Part shown: one piece after another, positions 25,358 to 32,426 of the stretch
Numbering within the stretch: the first letter of the stretch is position 1
Layout of the letters: every line of letters starts with the position of its first letter
Assembly: GCA_024699605.1 (NCBI GenBank)
Contig: JAILPJ010000055.1
Location: forward strand, 1-41,406
Direction: 5' to 3'
DNA: 41,406 nt
Source: Desulfovibrio sp.
GTDB lineage: Bacteria; Desulfobacterota; Desulfovibrionia; Desulfovibrionales; Desulfovibrionaceae
Program-made: the position numbers and the translations under genes
The notes under the pieces: generated by a model
The model's input: the letters and a program-made list of their open reading frames with translations, nothing else
Told to the model about the DNA's origin: nothing
The model's database searches: none

Positions 25358-26512
25358 TTAAAAAAGACCCAAATAGAGCGTAAGCATAATCACAAAAAGC
25401 AGCAGAAAGCCGAAAGCAATCCCCCAGACCACGCGCTTGGGCTTGCCCAAAGCCAGTGCCGTGGGCAAGAGTTCGGCGCAGGCCAGGGCAAAGAGCACAC
25501 CGCCGGCAGCGGCCATCAAAAGCCGCATCCCTTCCGGCGTGACATAGGCGCGAACAAAGGCGTGGGCGGCAATGGCGAGCAGTGGCGGCAGAATACCGGC
25601 GAGCAAAGAGCAGGTATAGGCACGCGAACTTTTTGTGAACCCCATGGCCAGAGAGATGCCCACAGGGATATTGTGCGCAAGCATGGCCAGAGCCAGAGCA
25701 AAACCCATGGGTCCGTTGGAGAGTGTGAGGGTCAGCACAAAAAAACACTCAGGGAAATTGTGCAGACCAAGTCCCGCGGCCACGGCCAGTTCATTCTGCG
25801 CTTTGCCACCATGACGGTGGCGTCGCATAAGCCAAACGATCAGCAGCAAAAGCGAGCCAAAAGCGATACACGACGCCAGGGCAAAATTGGCCACAAGGGC
25901 TGCAATCCCAAGCCCCATGAGCATGCCGCAAGCCACACTCATACCCAGACAGCTCAGATCGGCCGACAGTCTGCGACCGGCAAAAGGCCCGATCCAGCCA
26001 AGACAGACTGAAATGCCACATAACAAGGTCAAGAACCAGGCTTTGACTTCGCGGCCGCTCTCGGCCTTTTCCCGCACAAGGTCCGCGTTTTCAAGCTCAT
26101 AGCCGGCCTGACCGTCTTCGCTATCCACAGAAAGCCGGCCTGTCACGCTGGCGACATCCATGGTTTCAATGCCCTTGGCCGCCCTGGGAAGGCGCACATG
26201 CACAATCTGATTGGCAGGCGGCGGCGGCACGTGGATGCAGGCACCAAAATAGGGTACGAGCAAGAATTCGCAGAGATTATTGTCAGCGTCGCGCTCAAGG
26301 GGCACCACAAAGCCTTTCAGGACGATTTCCTGTCCCTGAAGCGAGCTGTTCACGGCGCCCTTAAGGGCCAGCGCTTGATCTCTTGGCAAAAGATCTGCCC
26401 AGCTTACGGTCCTTGGCTCGGCCCAAAGCCTTGCCGGCAAGAGCAGAAAACAGCCGACGAGACTCAAAAGCACAAGCCAATGAGGCCAAACTCCAAAAGG
26501 CGTCTTCATCAT
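25358..26512 (-). CDS. Fusion of a periplasmic DUF3299 domain and a ZIP-family metal permease
   Basis: The 384-residue protein has a signal/anchor helix (about 12-31) and a DUF3299 domain at about 35-145 (VSWADLLP, LKGFVVPLE, FLLVPYFGACIHVPPPP). After about 156 it has seven or eight helices of the ZIP type. Helix 4 carries HNFPE (251-255) and helix 5 HNIPV (280-284). In ZupT/GufA relatives these read HNFPEG and HNIPEG, so the Gly after the first motif is Cys and a metal-ligand Glu in helix 5 is Val. DUF3299 is the ZrgE-type component of Zur-regulated zinc loci. The fusion suggests zinc delivered in the periplasm is handed straight to a permease. It overlaps the preceding permease gene by four bases (ATGA). 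Confidence 0.8.
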   Translation of the reverse strand: MMKTPFGVWPHWLVLLSLVGCFLLLPARLWAEPRTVSWADLLPRDQALALKGAVNSSLQGQEIVLKGFVVPLERDADNNLCEFLLVPYFGACIHVPPPPANQIVHVRLPRAAKGIETMDVASVTGRLSVDSEDGQAGYELENADLVREKAESGREVKAWFLTLLCGISVCLGWIGPFAGRRLSADLSCLGMSVACGMLMGLGIAALVANFALASCIAFGSLLLLIVWLMRRHRHGGKAQNELAVAAGLGLHNFPECFFVLTLTLSNGPMGFALALAMLAHNIPVGISLAMGFTKSSRAYTCSLLAGILPPLLAIAAHAFVRAYVTPEGMRLLMAAAGGVLFALACAELLPTALALGKPKRVVWGIAFGFLLLFVIMLTLYLGLF

Positions 26513-27771
26513 ACGGATACCGTCAGCCCGTCCGAAAGACTCATGCGATAGGCTTTACAGGCCGGTAAAAGACTTGCACAAAAACCAGACAGACAGATCG
26601 CCAAAAGCAGCAGCCATTCACCGCTGCTGGGAGCTGTCAGGGCCAGAAAGACGCCATAGTGCTCGGCCAGGAATGGCGCACACAAGGCCAAAAGCGCATA
26701 AATCACCACAAGCCCAAGGCCTGTGCCTGAGAGCACAAGGAGCAAACCTTCCATAGCCATCAGCCAAAGGATGTCAACGGGACTGGCGCCGGCAGAACGC
26801 AGCACAGCCAGCTCGCGCCTGCGTTCACCAAGACCGGCCAAAATGGCTGCGGCCAGACCGGCCAGACCGACCACGGTCACCAGGGCTGAAATCACCAAAA
26901 GGGCCTGTTCCCCCACACTGACCATCTCCCAGATCTGATTCATGGCCACTCCCGGCAAAACCGCCGTCAACGGCTCACCAGGGCCTTCATTGATCTCGCG
27001 TTGCAGGGCAAAGACCTGGGAGCGCTTTTTCAGCCCCACAAGCAGGGCTGTGATGGCGCGGGGTTCAAGCTTGGTCAGATTTTCCGCAACAAGCGGCTGA
27101 TCCTGATGCAGACCGTTTTGCCAATTGAGATGAATGGCTTCCATGGCCTCGAGGCTGATATAGAGCGAGCGGTCAACAGGGGTTCCGGTTGGCGCAAGCA
27201 GGCCTGAAACCGTAAAAGGATTGGCCGAATGCTCAGCTTGTGCATTGCCGCTCTGACCGTGGCTTAAGACAATTTTGCTTCCCAGCTGATAGCCCAGGCT
27301 ACGCGCCACTTCCGCTCCAAGCACCACGTCAAACAGGGCCTCTGGTGCATGCCCCTCAGCCATGCGCAGAGCAAGGCCGTGACGGTAGCGGAACTTTTCG
27401 TAAAAGACAGCGTTGGTCGCCACCACGGGAAAATCGCGGTGCGTATCCCCCAGGGAAATGGGAATGGTAAAGGCCACCTGAGGCTTTTGGGCAAGGGCTT
27501 TGGCTGTGTCATAGCCCATATTATTGGTGGCACTGCCGAGATGAAAAACCGCGTAGAGCACAAGCTGCAGGCTGCTTCCTCGCGCCCCGATCACCAGGTC
27601 AAGACCTGAGACGGCCTGCACAAAATTGTCCCGCACCTGAGCGCGCAGCTTTTCAATCCCCAAAAGCAGCGTTGTGGAAAGCGCAATGGAAAGGACAATC
27701 AAAAGCAGTGTGCCCCGCCTGTTCCAGGCGCTTTTGCAGGCTAATTGCCAGAGATAGGTAAAGTGCCCCAT
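26509..27771 (-). CDS. ABC transporter permease (FtsX/MacB type), ZrgC-like
   Basis: The 420-residue protein has one N-terminal helix (LLLIVLSIALSTTLLLG), a large periplasmic domain (about 45-275, MacB_PCD type), and three C-terminal helices with GERRRELAVLRSAGASPVDIL between them. This is the FtsX-family signature loop that contacts the ATPase. The layout is that of the LolC/MacB/FtsX group, which works by mechanical transmission rather than by classical import. In Zur-regulated loci such a permease accompanies DUF2796 and DUF3299 proteins (V. cholerae zrg, P. aeruginosa PA4063-4066), and the same partners are here. It overlaps the ATPase gene by one base (TAATG) and the ZIP fusion by four. 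Confidence 0.8.
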   Translation of the reverse strand: MGHFTYLWQLACKSAWNRRGTLLLIVLSIALSTTLLLGIEKLRAQVRDNFVQAVSGLDLVIGARGSSLQLVLYAVFHLGSATNNMGYDTAKALAQKPQVAFTIPISLGDTHRDFPVVATNAVFYEKFRYRHGLALRMAEGHAPEALFDVVLGAEVARSLGYQLGSKIVLSHGQSGNAQAEHSANPFTVSGLLAPTGTPVDRSLYISLEAMEAIHLNWQNGLHQDQPLVAENLTKLEPRAITALLVGLKKRSQVFALQREINEGPGEPLTAVLPGVAMNQIWEMVSVGEQALLVISALVTVVGLAGLAAAILAGLGERRRELAVLRSAGASPVDILWLMAMEGLLLVLSGTGLGLVVIYALLALCAPFLAEHYGVFLALTAPSSGEWLLLLAICLSGFCASLLPACKAYRMSLSDGLTVSV

Positions 27772-28505
27772 TAGCCTTCCTCCACGCTGGCTCGATTGAT
27801 GTCTTGCATACGCACCATTCGGGGAAAAGCCTCAGCCAGGAGCTCATCGTGACTGACAAAGAGCAGGGCCGTGCCCTGACTGGTACATTCTTCAAGTAAT
27901 AGATGAAGAAACGCCACACGCCGGTCAGCGTCAAGGGCAGACGTTGGTTCATCGGCAATAATCAGCTCCGGCAGACCGATCAGCGCCCGTGCACAGGCCA
28001 CCCGCTGCTGCTGACCAATGGACAGTGTCCGTACGGGCTTGCTCCAAAGCGTCTTTTCAAGATCTAAACGCTGTAAAAGCATAGCCGCCACCTCATCAAG
28101 ATTGGCCCCCTGCTTTTCGGCACGTTTGCGTCGAAAAGGCGAAAAATGGCAAGGGATCAGCACGTTTTCCACAACGGAGAGATAGGGAACCAGATTGAAC
28201 TGTTGAAAAATAAAGCCGATATGTTCACCCCGAAAGCGATCGCGTCCGGCACTGCCAAGCTCATCAAGATCAGTCCCCTGAACGAGGATCTGACCGCTCG
28301 TAGGCGATAAGATTCCCGCAATAAGCCCCAAGAGCGTGCTTTTGCCGCAACCACTGGGGCCAGAAACAAAAACGCGTTCCCCACGGCTCATGGAAAAATG
28401 CGGAATGTCCAATGTGTCACGGGGAGAGCCTGGCCAGCGAAAACGCACATTTTCTAGCGCTATGGCCAACGTCTCGTGCTCTTGACCTTCACTTGCTTGC
28501 TGCAT
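27771..28505 (-). CDS. ABC transporter ATPase (LolD/MacB type), ZrgB-like
   Basis: The 244-residue ATPase has Walker A GPSGCGKST at about 49-57, Q-loop FIFQQFNLVPYL, signature LSIGQQQR, Walker B LIIADEPTSALD and the H-loop FVSHDE. The signature has Ile in place of the usual Gly (LSGGQ), a mild deviation seen in this branch. The NLVPYLSVVENVLIP wording is that of the LolD/MacB group, matching the FtsX-type permease that follows with a one-base overlap. Start: ATG 28505 with GAGGG just before it; the frame opens 21 bases earlier. It is the first gene of the operon ATPase-permease-DUF3299/ZIP-zur. Confidence 0.85.
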   Translation of the reverse strand: MQQASEGQEHETLAIALENVRFRWPGSPRDTLDIPHFSMSRGERVFVSGPSGCGKSTLLGLIAGILSPTSGQILVQGTDLDELGSAGRDRFRGEHIGFIFQQFNLVPYLSVVENVLIPCHFSPFRRKRAEKQGANLDEVAAMLLQRLDLEKTLWSKPVRTLSIGQQQRVACARALIGLPELIIADEPTSALDADRRVAFLHLLLEECTSQGTALLFVSHDELLAEAFPRMVRMQDINRASVEEG

Positions 28506-28639
28506 TCTGCCCTCAAATTCCATCATCAGATTCTTGGCAAAGGACCCAGGCCTTGAGGCCGAGCCTCAAGACCGCCTTCCTTTGGTTATTGCTCTTAGGC
28601 TTGTCTGAAGACAAGCTGTCCACCCGCAGAGAAAGTGCC

Positions 28640-29560
28640 AAAAACATTATAAAAACGTATAATACGACTAGTTCTTTTGCCCTTCTCTCTCTTTGGCAGT
28701 CTTTGTCAAAAGCTTCTCGCTAAAGACTTATTTCCCCTTTTAGCTCTTCCAACACAGCTCTTAGCTTATTTGCACGCTGCCTGTCTAACTGCTGGCTTAC
28801 GATAGTTAGCGTTTGAAGCATATCTTCAAACACTTCCTGTTCATCAGTTTTTTCTTCACTCTTAATGATTTCAATTTTTACATTATGTAAATCAGCAAAA
28901 TTTTTGATTAAGTCAAAACCTAAGCGTACAAGTCGATCCTGATGAAGAAGAACGATCTTTGCTATTTTTTCTGAATCTATTAACGCGAAAAGTTCTTTCA
29001 AACCTTCCTTATTATAATCAATTCCAGAGCCAACGTCTTCAATAATTTTAAATTCTCTTGCTTCTTTTTGCAAATACTCTTTTACAACTTCAACTTGTTG
29101 AGCTAAGTCCGTCTTCTGGCTTTCAGTTGCGACACGACAATATCCTACAGAGATACGATTATCTTTTTCAGTATTATTGGTAATTTTTTGGAGTTGTTGT
29201 TCCGAATAATATCTATTACCATTTGGATCCGTGTGATGCGGTTTTAATTTTCCTGAAACATCCCAATTTCTTAAGGTCTGCGCCGAAACACCTAAAATCT
29301 TACGAAATGTACGCAAAGAGTAAAATTTTTGTTCCATATAGTCTTCCAGAGAAACGCTAACGCTGTTAAAAAAAATAGCATGATAAGCAAAGGTATCGTA
29401 TTTGGCTTTAAATAGCATGCTTAAGTAATAGATTACAAAGACAAAAAGAAAGCAAGGTATAAGTTTTTAGAGATTTTTGAAGACGCTAACAAGCAAGACC
29501 ACGTTTTCCATAGCTTGCAAGCCATACACAAGCCGTCTTGGGACAACGAAAAGGAAAAAA
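28640..29560 (-). mobile_element. IS607-type element (approximate limits, tnpA only)
   Basis: The limits are estimated from the abrupt change to AT-rich DNA on both sides of the recombinase gene. IS607 elements have no terminal inverted repeats or target duplications, so sequence alone does not set the ends. No tnpB follows tnpA. It sits between the Zur-like box at 29570 and the ATPase gene at 28505. The right part contains a TATAAT on the minus strand (28646-28651) and an 11-base palindrome cgtataatacg (28656-28666), which may drive the zinc operon now. Confidence 0.5.
28720..29337 (-). CDS. tnpA: IS607-family serine recombinase TnpA with missing catalytic serine
   Basis: The 205-residue protein has a MerR-like DNA-binding start (YSLRTFRKILGVSAQTLRNWD, in part SAQTLRNWDVSGKLKPH) and a serine-recombinase domain (GYCRVATESQKTDLAQQ, LLHQDRLVRLGFDLI). 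This small MerR-plus-resolvase plan is specific to IS607. In active members the motif reads YxRVS, the Ser being the nucleophile. Here codon 70 is GCA (29128-29130), giving RVA, one base from TCA. The recombinase is therefore expected to be unable to cleave DNA but able to bind it. GGAAG precedes ATG 29337. Codon use is clearly more AT-rich than in neighbours, a sign of transfer. Confidence 0.85.
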   Translation of the reverse strand: MEQKFYSLRTFRKILGVSAQTLRNWDVSGKLKPHHTDPNGNRYYSEQQLQKITNNTEKDNRISVGYCRVATESQKTDLAQQVEVVKEYLQKEAREFKIIEDVGSGIDYNKEGLKELFALIDSEKIAKIVLLHQDRLVRLGFDLIKNFADLHNVKIEIIKSEEKTDEQEVFEDMLQTLTIVSQQLDRQRANKLRAVLEELKGEISL

Positions 29561-29569
29561 AGCCGGGCG

Positions 29570-29591
29570 AAAAAATGATATATCGTAGCAT
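29570..29591 (-). promoter_or_regulatory. Putative Zur operator B
   Basis: The core aatgatatatcgtagcat (29574-29591) matches 17 of 18 bases of the box at 32332-32349 upstream of the ZrgA-type gene, in the same orientation. It is partly palindromic around gatata/tatatc and AT-rich, like Fur-family sites. It lies upstream of the zinc operon but on the far side of the IS607 element. Confidence 0.5.
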
Positions 29592-30017
29592 TTTTGTCAA
29601 TGCCTAAGACAGCAATCCGCCCAGGCAAATGAAGGTGGTAGGCGCAAGGCCCAGCGCAGACAGATTCAGAAAGGCTGCCTCCAAAGGCCCAAACGGAAAA
29701 ATAGTTACGCCGAGCGTGACAGGCCTTTCAAAATCAAAGAGCTACTTGCCATCCCATTTAGAATAGACTACTCTTTTTGTACAGGTAAAGGTGTAACAGG
29801 CTGGCTCCTTTTTGGTACCTTAAAGCGGTTCCCAAAATTGAGCCTATTTTTTACCATCCCTGCAAAGACTCTTCCTCTCAGTCTCTTACGTTGCCAGCAA
29901 GAGACCTCAGTTTTTTCTTGCAGAATCGAAGTTTGCGACCTTTCCCCATATGCCTTCCCAACCATCAACTGACAAAGACCACTACTGGTGTCAGCTGCTC
30001 AGCAGGAGCTACCTATT
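29592..30017. other. Intergenic leader of the GGDEF-EAL gene at 30018
   Basis: These 426 bases contain no convincing gene. The main structure is a terminator-like hairpin at 29803-29852 on the plus strand. AGGAG at 30004-30008 is the ribosome binding site for the GTG at 30018. A minus-strand frame (29968 down to 29768) lacks family resemblance and I do not call it. Confidence 0.4.
29803..29852 (+). terminator. Terminator-like hairpin in the leader of the GGDEF-EAL gene
   Basis: ggctc (29803-29807) pairs with gagcc (29840-29844) and ttttgg (29810-29815) with ccaaaa (29832-29837) inside it; a run of six T (29847-29852) follows. No plus-strand gene ends before it, so it would end a short RNA or act as an attenuator 165 bases before the start codon at 30018. 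Confidence 0.5.
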
Positions 30018-31628
30018 GTGAACGCTGCAGAAAAAGCCATCCTGACGAAACTCTTGGAAGGTCGCTACAATGAGGCAATACTGGACCTCAAGAATATTGA
30101 CGATCAGGCCAGTGAGGAGCTTTTGCGCGCTGTTGTTCTTGGCCTTTCCGAAGCCTCAGGCTTCGCCCAGGCTCTCTGTGAAGGTCGCTTGGCTGCCGTT
30201 CCCCCGTCTGCGAGTAATCCCTTCTGCAAGAGCTTAACCAGCCTGCAAAAGCTTCTGGGCCAAAAGCAAAAAAGGGCCAAGGAGAAACCACCGCGCTCTG
30301 ACCGGGTTTTTGACAAGGATGTGGAAACAGGCCTGCTCAGCCGCAGAGCCTTTCTCTGGGAAGTCCGTGATCTTCTGGAAAACGATGCCAAGGCAACGGG
30401 CGTGATGTTCTCCGTGGGACTCGACAATCTCCGCTATGTCAACGACAGGCACGGCTACGAAAGCGGTGATCTCTACATTGCCAAGGTTGTGGAAATCCTC
30501 AAGATGTGCCAAGCGCCCAATGTGCGCCTGTCACGACCGGCCGGTGATGAATTTGCTGTCTACGCGCACGGTTTTGACAGCGAGACTGAAGCCCTTGAAT
30601 TTGCCCAGCAGACCCGCAAACGCCTATTGAACACCATTCTCGAACTGCCCGGGGAAACCGTGCGGCTCAGAACCTCACAAGGGGCTGCCCTCTATCCCGC
30701 TGACGCCATGACCAGTGACGTGCTCTTGAACTATGCGACCCACGCCATGTTCAGTGTGCAGAATTTCAACCGCGGCACGTTCATGCGCTTTAATCCTGAG
30801 GTCTACCGCGCCAAGGCCTCCATGCTCAGCCGGCAGGAGCGCCTGGACGAACTGCTTGAGGAACGCCGCATCCACTTCGCCTTTCAGCCTGTTGTCAACC
30901 TCCACGACGCCACAATTTACGGTTATGAAGCCCTGATGCGCTCCACCCGCTCAGATTTCCCCTCTCCCCTGGACATTCTGCAGCTGGCCGAAGTGCAGTA
31001 CAAACTGCCCCAACTTGAGTATGTGACCTTTCTCGTGATCTTTGACTGGGTGGCTGAAAACCTCAATCGTCTTGGCTCCAAAAAAGTCTTCTTCAACGTC
31101 ATCACGGCCAATTATCTCAATGACCGAGATCTCAGCAGACTGAACACAAACTTCATGGATATCCTGCGCCATATGGTCATTGAGATCACCGAGACCTCGT
31201 CCATTGAAGGGGAAATGACCAGGCGCATCAATCAATTCCGCAAGGACTTCTCCACGCTGATCGCCATTGACGACTATGGCTGCGCCTATTCCAATATCTA
31301 CCGTTTGCTCAATCTCTTGCCCGAGATCGTCAAGCTTGACCGTTTCTTTATCAGCGATATCCACAAGGCCTCACCTGACCGCAAAAGGCTCATCGGCGGC
31401 TTTTTAAACTACTGCCACAGCAAGAATATCCTCACCGTGGCCGAAGGCGTTGAAACTGTTGAGGAACTGGAAGCTGTCATTAAAATGGGCTTTGACCTCT
31501 GCCAAGGCTATTACCTGGGGCGGCCTGAATTTGAACTGCGCGAGATTGCCCCGCAGCAAACCGAAGAAATTCTCCGTTTTGCCGCCGAGACAAAAGATCT
31601 GCCACAACATCAAGATCTGATCATCTAG
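30018..31628 (+). CDS. GGDEF-EAL dual-domain cyclic-di-GMP protein
   Basis: From the GTG at 30018 (AGGAG nine bases before it) the protein is 536 residues, with no membrane helix. An N-terminal helical ~90 residues lead to a GGDEF domain with AGDEF (175-179) in place of GGDEF, and ASP-containing GLDNLRYVNDRHGY. A variant first glycine can still be active, so cyclase function is open. The EAL domain has EAL at 304-306 (YGYEALMRS), FFNVIT, EITET, AIDDYG, VKLDR and EGVE, so phosphodiesterase activity is likely. It is divergent from the IS607 element and convergent with the ZrgA-type gene, i.e. it interrupts the zinc locus. Strong terminator at 31651. Confidence 0.85.
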   Translation: MNAAEKAILTKLLEGRYNEAILDLKNIDDQASEELLRAVVLGLSEASGFAQALCEGRLAAVPPSASNPFCKSLTSLQKLLGQKQKRAKEKPPRSDRVFDKDVETGLLSRRAFLWEVRDLLENDAKATGVMFSVGLDNLRYVNDRHGYESGDLYIAKVVEILKMCQAPNVRLSRPAGDEFAVYAHGFDSETEALEFAQQTRKRLLNTILELPGETVRLRTSQGAALYPADAMTSDVLLNYATHAMFSVQNFNRGTFMRFNPEVYRAKASMLSRQERLDELLEERRIHFAFQPVVNLHDATIYGYEALMRSTRSDFPSPLDILQLAEVQYKLPQLEYVTFLVIFDWVAENLNRLGSKKVFFNVITANYLNDRDLSRLNTNFMDILRHMVIEITETSSIEGEMTRRINQFRKDFSTLIAIDDYGCAYSNIYRLLNLLPEIVKLDRFFISDIHKASPDRKRLIGGFLNYCHSKNILTVAEGVETVEELEAVIKMGFDLCQGYYLGRPEFELREIAPQQTEEILRFAAETKDLPQHQDLII

Positions 31629-31650
31629 CCTTAGGCCATCCGTATTTTAT

Positions 31651-31687
31651 GCCAGAGCCCCGCAAAAGGGCTCTGGCCTTTTTTTTT
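31651..31687 (+). terminator. Rho-independent terminator
   Basis: gccagagccc (31651-31660) pairs perfectly with gggctctggc (31668-31677) across a seven-base loop, then c and nine T residues. Ends the GGDEF-EAL gene. Confidence 0.92.
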
Positions 31688-31769
31688 CACGGCTTGCGGC
31701 AAAGTGCTTTGCCCGCAACACGCGTTTTTTTGTCCATTGTTCAGTCGTTTTCAGCGTGGCAACCAGGCT

Positions 31770-32300
31770 CTACCAGCGAAAAACCCGTTCGGCCGGCCGC
31801 AAATGGGCCCCGCTTTGCCGGTCTGGTCCGACACAAGCAAGCTCCACCTCATGCAGAGCGGGAAATTGAGCAAAAAGCGCAAGCTCGAGACTGTGCAATT
31901 TTTCTGGCTGCTGGCAGGTGAAGGCTACGACCAGGTGAATATTGGCGTGTTCATGCCCGGCCACGTGTTCATGCCCTGCCTCATGCGCATGCCCGGCCTC
32001 GAGCAGCTCGGCTGAAAGCGATGTGACCTGCAGACGGCACTGCGCTTCAGGGCTTAGCAGAAACAGGGTTTCCGGTTTGCCTAACGCGCCAAGCAAGGCT
32101 TGGGCCGCTTGTTTTTCCTCTGCTGTTTGCGGCGCATGCTCAAAGGGCAAAAAATTGGCCTGCGCTGAATGCAGTTCCAGCTCCCCGCCAGCGCCTTCCA
32201 GAGCCATGTTCAAGTGGGCCAGCCCATGCACATGGGCTTCATGAGCGGAAACAGGCAGAGAACAGAGCAAAAGGAACAGAAAAAGAAGGCTTTTGAGCAT
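31770..32300 (-). CDS. zrgA: Histidine-rich periplasmic zinc-binding protein (DUF2796, ZrgA-like)
   Basis: The 176-residue protein has a signal peptide (MLKSLLFLFLLLCSLPVSA) directly followed by HEAHVHGLAHLNMAL, the hallmark start of DUF2796. A histidine-rich loop (AGHAHEAGHEHVAGHEHAN, about 115-135) can bind several zinc ions. The protein keeps the paired cysteines of the family (CRLQVTS and FTCQQP). In V. cholerae (ZrgA) and P. aeruginosa (PA4063) relatives are Zur-repressed and act with an FtsX-type ABC transporter. Here the partners are about 3.3 kb away. ATG 32300 follows AGGAG; the frame opens upstream without meaning. The Zur-like box A lies 28-49 bases upstream. Confidence 0.85.
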   Translation of the reverse strand: MLKSLLFLFLLLCSLPVSAHEAHVHGLAHLNMALEGAGGELELHSAQANFLPFEHAPQTAEEKQAAQALLGALGKPETLFLLSPEAQCRLQVTSLSAELLEAGHAHEAGHEHVAGHEHANIHLVVAFTCQQPEKLHSLELALFAQFPALHEVELACVGPDRQSGAHLRPAERVFRW

Positions 32301-32327
32301 ACGAGCTCCTTGTTTGTTAAGAAATGA

Positions 32328-32349
32328 ATACAATGATATATCGTTGCAT
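32328..32349 (-). promoter_or_regulatory. Putative Zur operator A upstream of the ZrgA-like gene
   Basis: A 22-base palindrome with two mismatched pairs, whose right part is aatgatatatcgttgcat (32332-32349). It lies 28-49 bases before the ATG of the zinc-binding protein gene. Length, AT-rich centre and the TGCAA/TTGTA-like half sites resemble Fur-family operators such as Zur boxes. The same core recurs at 29574. Confidence 0.6.
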
Positions 32350-32426
32350 TTTTCAACACTGACAAAACTGCCAGAGCCTTTGGAACGCACGCTGCACCCC
32401 AAAGACAGCCTTGCCGCAAAAAGGCC

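Noticed and set aside
29768-29968. 66-codon minus-strand frame ending VTPLPVQKE
   Set aside because: No ribosome binding site, no homologue I recognise; overlaps the terminator-like hairpin.
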